NCBI RefSeq assembly: GCF_003086295.3
Contig: NC_092050.1
Span: 144,677,699 to 144,741,698, forward strand
From: Arachis hypogaea
Taxonomy: Eukaryota; Streptophyta; Magnoliopsida; Fabales; Fabaceae
Reading direction: 5' to 3'
DNA length: 64,000 bases
The notes below the pieces were generated by a model that was not told the origin of the DNA, did not search any database, and saw only the letters and a program-made list of their open reading frames with translations. This document shows, one piece after another, positions 1 to 11,969 of the stretch (position 1 is its first letter; each line of letters begins with the position of its first letter). Position numbers and translations under genes: made by a program.

Positions 1-412
1 AATTTGATTCTCAATCATATCTTCTCAATCATATCTTTTCAATCACATCTTTTTCAAAATTAATTTTCAATCATATCTTTTTGATTTCTAATTTCAAAAT
101 CTTTTCCAAAAATCACTTAATTTCTTTCCCAATCTTAGTTTTCGAAAATCATTTACCAAATTTTCAAAATTTCTTTTAATTATTTCAAAATATTTTTACT
201 TTAATTTTGAAAATTCTTCCCCTCTTCTCAAATCCTTCTATTTAAAGGACTAACACTTCTCCATTATCAGCAATTCAAACTCTGTCCCTCTTGATAAGTT
301 CGAATTCTCTCTTCTCTACCTCATCCTTCTATTTTTATTTTCCTCTGACACCTCAAGGAATCTCTATACTGTGACATAGAGAATTCCATATTTTCTTCTC
401 CTCTCTTTTCAT
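1..412 (+). other. TE1 untranslated leader, internal part
   Basis: This is AT-rich and unstructured, with short reiterations of CAATCATATCTTTT at the left edge. No ORF is supported. TE2 has an equally long, A-rich leader at 33313-34708, so it is probably the retroelement 5' leader. The primer-binding site and 5' LTR would lie upstream of base 1. Confidence 0.6.
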
Positions 413-2728
413 ATGAGCAGGAGCAAGGACATAGGCATTCTTGTTGAAGCTGATCCTGAACCTAAAAGGACCTTGAAGAGAAAGCTAAAAGAAGCTAAAG
501 TACAACTCTCTATAGAGGACCTAATAGAAACTTTCAAACAAGAAGAAGCCATGGCAGCCGAAAACAACAACAATGCCAACAATGCAAGGAAGGTGCTTGG
601 TGACTTTACTGCACCTACTCCCGACTTCTATGGGAGAAGCATCTCAATCCTTGCCATTGGAGCAAACAACTTTGAGCTTAAGCCTCAATTAGTTTCTCTA
701 ATGCAACAGAATTGCAAGTTTCATGGACTTCCATTGGAAGATCCTCATTAGTTCTTAGCTGAATTCTTACAAATCTGTAACACTGTCAAGACCAATGGGG
801 TTGATCCCGAGGTCTATAGACTTATGCTTTTTCCCTTTGCTGTAAGAGACAGAGCTAGAACATGGTTGGATTCACAACCTAAAGAAAGCCTGAACTCTTG
901 GGAAAAGCTAGTCAATGCCTTCTTGGCAAAGTTCTTTCCACCTCAAAAATTGAGCAAGCTTAGAGTGGAAGTCCAAACCTTCAAACAGAAGGCAGGTGAA
1001 TCCCTCTATGAAGCTTGGGAAAGATACAAGCAATTGATCAGAAGGTGTCCATCTGACATGCTTTCAGAATGGAGCATCATAGGTATCTTCTATGATGGTC
1101 TGTCTGAACTGTCCAAGATGTCATTGGACAGCTCTGCTGGAGGATCTCTTCATCTGAAGAAGACACCTGCAGAAGCTCAGGAACTCATTGAAATGGTTGT
1201 AAATAACCAATTCATGTACACCTCTGAAAGGAATCTTGTGAATAATGGGACAAGTCAGAAGAAAGGAGTTCTTGAGATTGATACTCTGAATGCCATATTG
1301 GCTCAGAACAAAATATTGACTCAGCAAGTAAATATGATTTCTCAGAGTCTGTCTGGAATGCAAGCAGCAACAGTCAGTACCAAAGAAGCTTCATCTGAAG
1401 AAGAAGCTTATGATCCTGAGAACCCAGCAATGGAAGAGGTGAATTACATGGGAGAATCCTATGGAAACACCTATAATCCTTCATGGAGAAATCATCCAAA
1501 CCTCTCATGGAAGGATCAACAGAGGCCTCAACAAGGCTTCAACAACAATAATGGTGGAAGAAATAGGTTTAGTAATGGCAAACCTTTTCCATCATCTTCT
1601 CAGCAACAAACAGAGAATTCCAAACAGAACCACTCTGAATTACCAACTGTAGTCTCTGATTTAATTAAAACCACTCAAAGTTTCATGACTGAAACAAGGT
1701 CTTCCATTAGAAATTTGGAAGCACAAGTGGGTCAGCTGAGTAAGAAAGTTACTGAACTCCCTCCTAGTACTCTTCCAAGCAATACAGAAGAGAATCCAAA
1801 AGGAGAGTGCAAGGCCATCAACATAACCCACACGGCCGAACCTGGAGAGGAGGAAGAGGCAGTGATCTCCACTGAGGAAGACCTCAATGGATGTCCACTG
1901 GTCTCCAAGGAGTTCCCTAATGAGGAACCATGGGAATCTGAGGCTCACACTGAGACTATAGAGATTCCATTGAATTTACTTTTGCCATTCATGAGCTCTG
2001 ATGAGTATTCTTCCTCTGAAGAGGATGAAGATGTTACTGAAGAACAAGTTGCTAAGTACCTTGGAGCAATCATGAAGCTAAATGCCAAGCTATTTGGTAA
2101 TGAGACTTGGGAGGATGAACCCCCCTTGCTCACCAAAGAACTGGATGACTTGACTAGGCAGAAATTACCTCTGAAGAGACAAGATCCTGAAAAGTTCTCA
2201 ATACCTTGTACCATAGGCACCATAACCTTTGAGAAGGCTCTGTGTGACCTAGGGTCAATCATAAACCTCATGCCTCTCTCTGTAATGGAGAAGCTAGGGA
2301 TCCTTGAGGTACAAGCTGCAAGAATCTCACTAGAGATGGCAGACAATTCAAGGAAACAGGCTTATGGACTTGTGGAGGATGTCTTGGTAAAGGTTGAAGA
2401 CCACTACATTCTTGCTTATTTCATAATCCTAGATACTGGGAAGTGTATGGATGAATCCATCATCCTTGACAGACCCTTCCTAGCCACAGCAAAAGCTGTG
2501 ATTGATGTTGACAGAGGAGAATTGGTCCTTCAAGTGAATGAGGACTCCCTTGTGTTTAAAGCTCAAGGATCTCCCTCTGTAGTCATGGAGAAGAAGCATG
2601 AAAAGCTTCTCTCAATACAGATTCAAACAAAACCCCCATATTCAAACTCTAAGTTTGGTGTTGGGAGGCCACAACCAAACTCTAAGTTTGGTATTAAGAG
2701 GCCATCATCATGCTCTGAGTATCTGTGA
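413..2728 (+). pseudogene. TE1 gag-protease polyprotein (one internal stop)
   Basis: One reading frame runs from ATG 413 to TGA 2728, broken only by TAG at 749-751; TE2 has Gln (CAG) there, so a C-to-T change fits. The first third has the Ty3 gag core (LFPFAVRDRARTWLDS, then SWEKLVNAFLAKFFP, then GESLYEAWERYKQLIRRCP). A low-complexity Asn/Gln/Ser stretch and an acidic stretch follow. The last third is a retropepsin-like fold: CTIGTITFEKALCDLGS, where CDLG stands where the catalytic Asp is expected, and later FIILDTG and RPFLATAKAVIDV. Ser-Ile after CDLG replaces the Ser-Ser of TE2. I see no CCHC zinc knuckle. In an active relative gag packages RNA and the protease matures it. Confidence 0.88.
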
Positions 2729-2938
2729 GGCTCCATGAGAGCCCACTGTCAAGCTACTGACATTAAAGAAGCGCTTGTTGGGAGGCAACCCAATTTTACT
2801 TATCTATGTTAAATTTCTATTTTCCATTGTTATTTTATATTTTCTGTAGGTTGATGATCATGTGAAGTCACAAAAACAATTAAAAAAGCAAAACCAAACT
2901 GAAAAATAGAATGAAAAACAGCACACCTTAGAGGAGAA

Positions 2939-3105
2939 GCCTACTGGCATTTAAACGCCAGAAAAGGGCAAGAAGCTGGTGTTTAACGCTAGAAATGGGC
3001 ACCAGACTGGCGTTTAACGCCAGAAAAGGGCAAGAAGCTGGCGTTAAACGCCAGAAATAGGCAGCAACCTAGCGTTTAACGCCAGGATTGGCATTAAAGG
3101 GCGTT
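2939..3105. repeat. Palindrome cluster CTGGCGTTTAACGCCAG in TE1
   Basis: Five imperfect copies of a 17-base palindrome occur between gag-protease and the second ORF, about 30-40 bases apart, with spacers such as AAAAGGGCAAGAAG. They begin with CTGGCATTTAAACGCCAG near 2943. A further half-copy (GGCATTAAAGGGCG) lies near 3089-3103. Each copy could form a short hairpin in RNA. The motif returns in the TE1 LTR (6294-6400) and in TE2. The rest of 2729-3625 is pyrimidine-rich, without a supported gene. Confidence 0.85.
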
Positions 3106-3625
3106 TTGCAAGCCTAATTGGTGCAGGGATGAGAAATCCTTGACACCTCAGGATCTGTGGACCCCACAGGATCCCACCAACCTCAACTCACTCTCTCTCT
3201 TCTTCACACCTTTTCATAATACTCTTCCCCAAATACCCTTCACCAATCACCTCAATACCTCTTCCCCAAAAACCCCTCACCTATCAAATCCTACCCTCTT
3301 CTCCATAAACCCTTTACCAATCCACATCCATCCATCATAAACCCCACCTACCTCACCATTCAAATTCAAACCACTTTTCCTCCCAAACCCACCCATACAT
3401 GGCCGAACCTTACCCTCTCCCCACTCTTATATAAACCCATCTTCACCCCTTCATTTTCACACATCTTACACACTACTTACCCCCATTGGCCGAACCACTA
3501 AGCCCCCTCCATCTCCTCTATTTCCTCCTCTTCTACTCTTTTCTTTCTTCTTTTGCTCGAGGACGAGCAAACCTTCTAAGTTTGGTGTGGTAAAAGCGTT
3601 TCTTTTTATTTTTCTATAACCATTT

Positions 3626-4744
3626 ATGGCACCAAAGACCGAAGAAATCTCTAGAAAGAGGAAAGGGAAGGCAAAAGCTTCCACCTCCGAGTCATGGGAG
3701 ATGGAAAGATTCATCTCAAGGGTGCATCAAGACCACTTCTATGAAGTTGTGGCCAAGAAGAAGGTGATCCCCGAGGTCCCTTTCAAGCTCAAAAAAGGTG
3801 AATATCCGAAGATCTGACATGAGATTTGAAGAATAGGTTGGGAAATTCTCACCAACCCCATTCGATAAGTCGGGATCTTAATGGTTCAAGAGTTTTATGC
3901 CAATGCATGGATCACCAAGAACCATGATCAAAGTGTGAACCCGGACCCAAAGAATTGGCTTACAATGGTTCGGGGGAAATGCTTAGATTTCAATCCAGAA
4001 AATGTAAGGTTAGCATTCAACTTGCCCATGATGCAAGGAGATGCACGCCCCTACACTAGAAGGGTCAACTTTGATCAAAGGTTGGACCAAGTCCTCATAG
4101 ACATTTGTGAAGAGGGCACTCAATGGAAGAGAGATTCAAGAGGGAAGCCGGTTCAACTAAAGAGGCATGACCTCAAGCCCGTGGCTAGGGGATAGTTGGA
4201 GTTCATCCAACGCTCAATCATTCCTACTAGCAACCGGTCTAAAGTTACTATAGACCGGGCTATCATGATCCATAGCATCATGATTGGAGAGGAAGTAGAA
4301 GTTCATGAGGTTATATCCCTAGAACTCTACAAGGTGGCAGACAAGTCCTCTACTTTGGCAAGGTTAGCCTTCCCTCATCTCATTTGTCACCTCTGCAATT
4401 CAGCTGGAATTGACATAGAGGAAGACATCCTCATTGATGAGGACAAGTCCATCACTAAGAAAAGGATGGAGCAAACAAGAGAACCCACTCATGGACAAGA
4501 GCATGAGGAAATTCCTCATCATGAAATCCCTGAGATGCCTCAAGGGATGCATTTTCCTCCACAAAACTATTGGGAGCAAATCAACACCTCCCTAGGAGAA
4601 TTAAGTTCCAATATGGGACAACTAAGGGTGGAGCACCAAAAGCATTCCATCCTCCTCCATGAAATTAGAGAAGAACAAAGAGTCATGAGGGAGGAGCAAC
4701 AAAGGCAAGGAAGAGACATTGAGGAGCTCAAGCACTCCACATAA
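3626..4744 (+). pseudogene. TE1 second ORF, plant-transposon-type protein of unknown function
   Basis: A single frame from ATG 3626 to TAA 4744 is interrupted by several stops (ending 3817, around 3830 and 3871, and at 4193-4195). The last is TAG where TE2 reads Trp. Order: a basic Lys/Arg-rich N-terminus (SRKRKGKAKAS), a globular middle (MVQEFYANAW, RLAFNLPMMQGDARPYTRRV, LKPVARGWLEF-like), and a C-terminal charged heptad-like helix (GQLRVEHQKH, REEQRVMREEQQRQGRDIEE) that is probably a coiled coil. Proteins of this look are often labelled 'putative plant transposon protein'. I know of no established biochemical activity. TE2 keeps the same ORF in the same place, which argues that it served the element. 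Confidence 0.75.
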
Positions 4745-5916
4745 GATCTTCAAGAGGAAGAACAAGCCGCCATCACTAAGGTGGACCCGTTCTTTAATTT
4801 CCTTGTTCTTTATTTTTTCTGTTTTTCGTTTCCTATACTTTATGTTCTATCTATGTTTGTGTCTTTATCACATGATCATTAGTGTCTTAGTGTCTATGCC
4901 TTAAAGCTATGAATGTCCTATGAATCCATCACCTTTCTTAAATGAAAAATATTTTTAATTGAAAAAGAAAAAGAAGTACATGAATTTCGAATTTTAAAAT
5001 AGTTTAATTATTTTGATGTGGTGGCAATACTTTTTATTTTCTGAATGAATGCTTGAACAGTGCATATTTTTGAATTTGTTGTCTATGAATGTTAAAATTA
5101 TTGGCTCTTGAAAGAATAATGAAAAAGGAGAAATGTTATTGATAATCTGAAAAATCATAAAAATGATTCTTGAAGCAAGAAAAAGCAGTGAAAAGCTTGC
5201 AGAAAAAAATATATGCGAAAAAAAGAGGCAAAAAATAAAGAAAAAAAGAAAAAGAAAAAAAAAAGAGAAAGAAAAAGCAAGCAGAAAAAGCCAATAGCCC
5301 TTTAAACCAAAAGGCAAGGGTAAAATAAAAAGGATCTAAGGCTTTGAGCATCAGTGGATAGGAGGGCCCACAGGAATAAAATCCTGGCCTAAGCGGCTAA
5401 ACCAAGATGTCCCTAACCATGTGCTTGTGGCGTGAAGGTGTCAAGTGAAAACTTGAGACTGAGCAGTTAAAGTCGTGGTCTAAAGCAAAAAGAGTGTGCT
5501 TAAGAGCTCTGGACATCTCTAATTGGGGACTCTAGGAAAGCTGAGTCACAATCTGAAAAGGTTCACCCAGTTATGTGTTTGTGGCATTTGTGTATCTGGT
5601 GGTAATACTGGAAAACAAAATGCTTAGGGTCACGGCCAAGACTCATAAAGTAATTGTGTTCAAGAATCAACATACTGAACTAGGAGAATCAATAACACTA
5701 TCTGAATTCTGAGTTCCTATAGATGCCAATCATTCTGAATTTCAAAGGATAAAGTGAGATCCCAAAATTGTTCAGAAGCAAAAAGCTAAAAGCCCCGCTC
5801 ATCTAATTAAAACTGATCCTCATAGATGTTTTTGGAATTCATTGTATATTCTATTCTTTTTATCCTACTTTGTTTTTAGTTGCTTGGGAACAAGCAACAA
5901 TTTAAGTTTGGTGTTG
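4745..5916 (+). other. TE1 3' untranslated region with A/G-rich tract
   Basis: No gene is supported. An A/G-rich tract occupies roughly 5210-5285, and the matching part of TE2 carries a TA microsatellite instead. The stretch ends with AAGTTTGGTGTTG directly before the LTR at 5917. The same sequence precedes the TE2 LTR, so it is the likely plus-strand primer site although it is not a clean polypurine tract. Confidence 0.6.
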
Positions 5917-7616
5917 TGATGAGCGGATAATTTATATGCTTTTTGGCATTATTTTTAGTATGTTTTTAGTATGTTTTAGTTAGTTTTTATTACATTTTTA
6001 TTAGTTTTTAAATAAAAATTATATTTCTGGACTTTACTATGATTTTGTGTATTTTTCTATGATTTCAGGTATTTTCTAGCTAAAATTGAGGGACCTGAGC
6101 AAAAATCTTATTCAGAGGCTGAAAAAGGACTACAGATGCTGTTGGATTCTGACCTCCCTGCACTCGAAGTGAATTTTCTGGAGCTACAAAAGCTCAATAA
6201 GCGCGATCTCAATTGCGTTAGAAAGTAGACATCCTGGGCTTTCCAGAAATATATAATAGTCCATACTTTGCCCGAGATTTGATGGCCCAAACCGGCGTTT
6301 TAAGTCAGCATAAAAATTCTGGCGTCAAAACGCCAGAACTGGCATAAAAGCTGGAGTTAAACGCCCAAACTGGCACAAAAGCTGGCGTTTAACTCCAAGA
6401 AAAGTCTCTACATGTGAAAGCTTCAGTGATCAGCCTAAGCACACACCAAGTGGGCCCGGAAGAAGATTTCTACATTAATTACTTGATTCTGTAACCTTAG
6501 GCTACTAGTTTTCTATAAATACGACCTTTTGCTATTGTATTTTCATCCTTGAATCATATTTTAATCATGTTTTGATGATTGAAACCTCTTTGGGGAGGCT
6601 GGCCATTCGGCCATGCCTGGACCTCCATTATCACTTTTGTATTTTCAACGGTGGAGTTTCTACACACCATAGATTAAGGTGTGGAGCTCTGCTGTTCTTC
6701 ATGAATTAATGCAAAGTACTATTGTTTTTCTATTCAATTCAAGCTTATTCTTATTCCAAGATATTCACTCGCACTTCAACCTGATGAATGTCATGATCCG
6801 TGACACTCATCACCATTCTCAACCTATGAATGCGTGCCTCACAACCACCTCCGTTCTACCTTCGATTAAGTGTGTATCTCTTAGCCTCCTGATTCATGAT
6901 GCATGGTTTCCTCGCCTGACAACCGAGCCTTCCATTCCATGAGATCAGAGTCTTTGTGGTATAGGCTAAAATTATTGGCGGCCATTCCTGAGATCCGAAA
7001 AGTCTAAACCTTGTCTGTGGTATTCCGAGTAGGATCTGGGAAGGGATGACTGTGACGAGCTTCAAACTCGCGAGTGCTGGGCGTAGTGACAGACGCAAAA
7101 GGATCAATGGATCCTATTCCAACATGATCGAGAACCGACAGATGATTAGCCGTGCGGTGACAGCGCATTTGGACCATTTTCACTGAGAGGACGGGAGGTA
7201 GCCATTGACAACGGTGAAACCCAACATAAGCTTGCCATGGAAAGGAGTATGAATGATTGGAAGAAGGCAATAGGAAAGCAGAAGTTTAGGAGGAACAAAG
7301 CATCTTCATACGCTTATCTGAAATTCTCACCAATGAATTACATAAGTATCTCTATCTTATTTTATGTTTTATTTATCTTTTAATTATCTTAAACTCCATA
7401 ACCATTTGAATCCGCCTGACTGAGATTTACAAGATGACCATAGCGTGCTTCAAGCCGACAATCTCCGTGGGATCGACCCTTACTCACGTAAGGTTTATTA
7501 CTTGGACGACCCAGTGCACTTGCTGGTTAGATGTGCGGAGTTGTGACAAAGAGTTGAGATTTCAATTGTGCGTACCAAGTTGTTGGTGCCATTGATGATC
7601 ACAATTTCGTGCACCA
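5917..7616 (+). repeat. TE1 3' LTR
   Basis: It starts TGATGAGCGGATAATTTA at 5917 and ends TTTCGTGCACCA at 7616, so it has TG...CA ends, and is 1700 bp long. It aligns along its length with the LTRs of TE2 (reverse strand) but is about 190 bp longer. Copies of the palindrome (GGCGTCAAAACGCC and variants) lie at 6294-6400. The five bases after it, ATCCG, would be one target duplication; its partner is outside the window. Confidence 0.88.
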
Positions 7617-7879
7617 ATCCGCCACTGCTGTAATCCCTCTTCTCTGCCTTGCACAGCCTGAGCCGTCTCTGGTCGTCGTCGCTGCTCAATGGTCGTCGTC
7701 GGCTCGTCAATGCCTCACGTCCTCGCTGCTCTGCCTGAGCCGTCTCTGCTGTAATCCTCACTGCTCGCTACAATCATGTCTCAAGTTAGGATTTTTTCTC
7801 CTCCGTAATCTTAGGAAGCTAATTCTATTCTCAGATTGGGAAAATTGAGGAATGTGTTTATTGTCTAATCATGTCTCAG

Positions 7880-8748
7880 GTTAGGGTTGCTCTTATGATA
7901 CTGATGGCTTACCTTTCATACATGCTTGTTGAGGTGAGAATCTCCTTTTAATTTTAATGGAGGTATTTTTCCATGTCTATTCATTACTGATGCAATTAAT
8001 TCCAATACTAATAATTTTATTTTCAAGAGTCACAACCAAGTACGTCAAAAATTTCAACATGTTTGATTTATTATGAGATTGCTGATCTGAATTAACCTAT
8101 TGCAGGCATGTTTTTGCAACATTGTCATTCATTGCTGAGATATTTATATTCCTTTATGTTGGGATGGATGCACTGGACATAGAGAAGTGGCGATTCATAA
8201 GCCAAAGGTAATACTAACATTTCTAGATTAATAAACTTTGTAAAACGTGAAAATTTTAATTAACATTTTTGCTCTCTTGATTCATTAGTCCTGGAAAATC
8301 AGTTGGGATCAGTTCAGTGCTTCTAGGATTTATCCTAGTTGGAAGAGCAACATTTGTTTTTCCCTCTCTCATTCTTATCCAATTTGCTTCAGAAATCCCC
8401 ACATGTGAAAATTGACATGAAGCAACAAGTATGTGTTTTCTTTCCCTGTTTAAATTTCTTTTCAGAGCCTTCCTTGGTACATGACTCCTGTCTCCTATGA
8501 TCTTGTTTCACAGGTCACAATCTAGTGGTCTGGTCTTATGCAAGGTGCTGTTTCTATAGCACTTGCTTACAACCAGGTGAAGTAATCAAACTTCATGGCT
8601 AGCTTTCAATACTAACTAAATCTGTGTCTGGTTTAGTAATAAACTGAATCTTTGACATGCAGTTTACAAGGCTAGGCCACACTACGTTGCGTGAGAATGC
8701 CATCATGATCACTAGTACCATTTCTGTTGTTCTCTTCAGCACAGTGGT
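7880..8748 (+). pseudogene. NHX-type Na+(K+)/H+ antiporter fragment
   Basis: Exon-like pieces at 7880-7933 (VALMILMAYLSYMLVE), about 8027-8041 (RVTTK), 8106-8207 (HVFATLSFIAEIFIFLYVGM, DIEKWRF), 8289 to about 8450 (PGKSVGISSVLLGF, VGRATFVFP), about 8514-8577 (GLMQGAVSIALAYNQ) and 8663-8748 (FTRLGHTTLRENAIMITST) follow plant NHX order with GT/AG borders. NHX proteins exchange Na+ or K+ for H+ at vacuole or endosome membranes. The middle exon has a one-base frameshift after FVFP, and a TAG replaces the first conserved Trp before SGLMQG. N- and C-terminal parts are absent. This is a dead partial copy, probably carried by the surrounding transposon. Confidence 0.85.
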
Positions 8749-9137
8749 TAGACACTAATCTTTTCTTGACCAACTTGGTTTGTAAGTAATAAAACAAGTG
8801 TTTGATTGAAAATATTGAACTAAAAGTCAACACTAAAAGGAAAAAGGGGGACTTTGGTGGATTTGAAAAACAATAGTGTCAATGCATCATTTTCTCATAC
8901 ATGTGATGTGATCCCAACATGTAATAATGTTTATCTTATTTTTCTTCTTGTTTCGGTTATTACAATTACTGGTTTCTAAGTAGTGCTTGTCCTTATGTGT
9001 ATTCACCTCAACATCTTCCTTTTTCTTTTTCTGTTCCAGTATTCCTTTAGTTTTCGTTTTCATGTCTGTAGTATTGGAGTTTGTATCACCTTCTGAGAAA
9101 CCTAAGCATAATTCTCCACGTTATGGGTAGGTTACTG

Positions 9138-9274
9138 TAGAACAACAATATCTCAGGTCAAATTCTGCCAGAGCTTGGAACCCTTCCAAAGCTTCAGACA
9201 TTGGATCTTTCCAATAATTGATTCTCTGGGGTGATTCCTTCCACTCTCGGCCAATTAGATAGTCTCCAATACCT
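9138..9274 (+). pseudogene. LRR receptor-kinase exon fragment (NIK/SERK type)
   Basis: The plus strand encodes NNNISGQILPELGTLPKLQT, then LDLSNN, a TGA stop, and FSGVIPSTLGQLDSLQYL. These are nearly two 24-residue plant leucine-rich repeats, in the register of the NIK/SERK small receptor kinases. A GTGAGT donor follows at 9275. The stop inside the second repeat and the absence of any kinase exon nearby make it a fragment. It follows the NHX remnant by about 390 bp in the same orientation, which suggests joint capture. Confidence 0.72.
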
Positions 9275-10793
9275 GTGAGTAGTTTCTTATTTTCTGGTCA
9301 CTTTCTCAAGTATCCAAGTGATGCAGATAAGCATCTCTTGGCGTGGCAAACTGGCCTCTCCAGAAATCAGGTTCCCCCTCCCTCCCCCTTCCTCCTCTTT
9401 ATTAACTTTCATTTATTGCTTTGCTTTCGTTCATATTCACAAATTACAAATACAAAATCCTTATCTTATATTTATATCTTGCATCACACATCCACTAATC
9501 ATTACCAGTTATATATAAATCTCTTACAATAAATAATGACTTTTAAAATTTTACTATAAAATAAAAATAGGACAAATTAAATAGGTATATATGTGTGATT
9601 TACTAGGCTTTTTTGTGTGATTTGATTAATTACATGCATAGCCTACCTTGACATGACTAAGTAATGATGAAAAAGTTTCGTTCATATGCTAAAATTAATC
9701 ATAATCTGTTAGAAAATACTATCTAATGTAGAAGAAAATGTGAAAAAGCTTAGTATAATCATAAAATTAATCGAAGATATCCAGGAAAAACCATGTTGAT
9801 AAGAAAATTATGAAAATCCATTCTTAGAATTGGTGTACTGTCACACTCAGAATCCCTTAACATTCCTGAGGCGCCACTGCACCCTTGGCTGCTAACTACA
9901 CTGTGTGCACCACACTTGTAAAATATGAATAAGTATATAGCTGAAATCTTGCTTATTTATCTATTTATTTGTTTTGACATCTCAAATTATTGCTTTGTTG
10001 AATAGCTGAAGAGGCAGGAGAATTATTCTTACATGGTGGTTATATCTACTAATTCTTCTCCTTCCTATATAAGGGTTCAGATCAATATTTCTTTTGGGGG
10101 TTTTATAAAAAGCAGGTTTTACTTTCATACTTTTTCTTCACCTAATTTATTTACTTATTTTCCTATGCATATTTAGAATTGGTCTAAATTATTAGAGTTA
10201 AAATATGCAATATCTATAGGTTTTAGCACATGATTAATTATAGTTTCCCAATGAAGACGAACGAACACTTCAACCTTCTCTTTCACTTCTTCCGACTCCA
10301 TTCCCATTACTCCCAACAACATTCAATTATGTACTCCTTCTCTTTCCATTTTTCACTTTCCCTCCTTCTTCTAATCTCTTCCAATTTTGATTCTGAAAAC
10401 CTGAGTCTATTAGTGTAACGAAGAATCTTGATTCTGCAACGAAGCAGAATATCTTTCATTTCGATTTTTAGGTGAGTGAATCAATGTAGCTTAGCTTAGC
10501 TTCCGATTTTCATCCATTGTTTTGGTTTCATTTGTTTATGTCGGAATACAGCTGGATTTTGACTTGGTTTTTTAATTCTTAGTGTAATTTGTGCAAAATT
10601 CTAATTGTTGTAACCGTGATGAACAGCTATTTCAGTTATTTTTTAAAATTCTTTTTAAGTTCTGATTATTTGTATGTACTATGTAGTAATGAAAAGTTAA
10701 ATTATGGAGGAAAATTTTGATGTGAAAATGTTTTTCAGGTGAGAAAATTGGGTGTGTGTGAATTGTGAAGTCTGATTCCAATTTCATAGCAAA
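9275..10793. other. AT-rich spacer in the captured-gene mosaic
   Basis: I see no supported gene. The sequence is AT-rich. The part just before 10794 could be the 5' untranslated region and first intron of the EFR3-like fragment, since pyrimidine-rich sequence and several GTGAG sites precede the ATG, but this cannot be shown. Confidence 0.4.
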
Positions 10794-11460
10794 ATGGGGT
10801 TGGGGGTTATGTCTAGGCGGGTTGTGCCTGCTTGTGGCAATCTATGTTGTATAATGTAATCATGACGAATTATGGCAGTTTAGCTAGCTATTCTCTTTAG
10901 TCTTTAATAGTTGTTAGTCTTGATATTTAATATGCTAATGTGGTGGAACGATATCTGAGATCATTGATCAAGTCTGAAGTTATTAGTTTGGGGGTCAGAA
11001 TATTGTACTTGCTTCAATCTAAGTTTCTCTATTATATCTTTGCAGATAACTGAGAATTTGGAGCAAAGATGTTATAAGGATTTGCGTAATGAAATGTTTG
11101 AGCAGATGTAAGTTTAGTAGCACATATATAGTAATTAAACTAATTGTCATTATTCTGATTCCCTCCTAACGAGTGCTTTTACTTTTTTAGTTTGCCAAAT
11201 GTTTTGAACCAGTCTCAGACAGCCAATTTTCACTGTACTATACAGCTTTGGTTCATTTGATTTTGATTGTTGGATTGCCACTTCATTCTATTTCAAATAA
11301 TCATAATATGTAATAGTATGCAAGTGATACTCCTATTTTGCAGGCCACTATATGCCTGTAGTTTATTAGCGATAATTCGGACTCTTCTGGAACAGTCTCG
11401 AATAGATGAAATCAGGATATTAGGCTGCAACACTCTTGATGATTTTATAGAATGCCAGGT
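10794..11460 (+). pseudogene. EFR3-like (ARM-repeat) gene fragment, 5' part
   Basis: An ATG at 10794 opens MGLGVMSRRVVPACGNLC, matching the N-terminus of plant EFR3-like ARM-repeat proteins, and runs into a stop soon after. Two further pieces follow in order: about 11047-11106 (ITENLEQRCYKDLRNEMFE) and about 11342-11458 (YACSLLAIIRTLLEQSR, then ILGCNTLDDFIECQ), the second with AG/GT borders. EFR3 proteins are thought to anchor a phosphatidylinositol 4-kinase complex at the plasma membrane. Later exons are missing, and the reading frame is lost in the first exon after the cysteine motif. Confidence 0.78.
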
Positions 11461-11969
11461 ATTTGGTTATTAAACCTTTCTTAGAGTTAACATCACTGTA
11501 TGATTGGTTCCATGGATACTATGCAGCTATCTGCAATTCCTTTGAAAAGTATCTGTGTGGAAGTTAATTTGGTGGTAAAAGTGGGTACCCCTTAGCTCAA
11601 AAAAGAAAAACCAGAGTTCTTTCTATAGATATTGCATGTTTTAGCCCTATGTATATATATTTGCTTTCTTTTCTATGAATGACTCAAATCTTTTCCCCTT
11701 TTGTCCTCCTTTTGATTTCTTCCTTTTCTGATATCTGACTCCAGCAATTTCTAAATTACCCTTCTCTTTTGTTTTTGACAATATTATACTGTTGTTCTTG
11801 CTTTCATATTCGTGTATAGCCTGAGGAAATTTTCAGGATTTTGATAGTTAAGTGTTCGACACAAAATAATACATGAAAACATTGTTGCTTTTTATATCAC
11901 TTGCTGTTCAAGCTTTCTGCATTTTTGGATGCAACTTTTTGTATCAACATAACATATATTTATATGCAG

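Larger units (their letters stand above)
1..7616 (+). mobile_element. TE1: pol-less LTR retrotransposon, 5' LTR outside window
   Basis: The order is leader (1-412), gag-protease (413-2728), a palindrome-rich spacer, a second ORF (3626-4744), a 3' untranslated region and a 3' LTR (5917-7616). No reverse transcriptase, RNase H or integrase is seen between gag-protease and the LTR, so movement would need enzymes from a relative. The gag and retropepsin type point to the Ty3 (Metaviridae) class. TE2 at 26243-36215 has the same plan on the other strand. LTR and body resemble the peanut FIDEL/Feral group as I remember it; that family name is inference. Several premature stops show the copy is inactive. 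Confidence 0.85.

Noticed and set aside
5210..5285. A/G-rich tract as the retroelement polypurine tract
   Set aside because: It lies about 630 bp from the LTR; the plus-strand primer must adjoin the LTR, where AAGTTTGGTGTTG is found instead.
7880..8748. Functional NHX antiporter gene
   Set aside because: It covers only the middle-to-late membrane segments, with a frameshift, a stop and no N- or C-terminal exons.
9036..9130. Further NHX exon after the NHX remnant
   Set aside because: Weak resemblance only; I could not match it to the C-terminal NHX segments in any frame.
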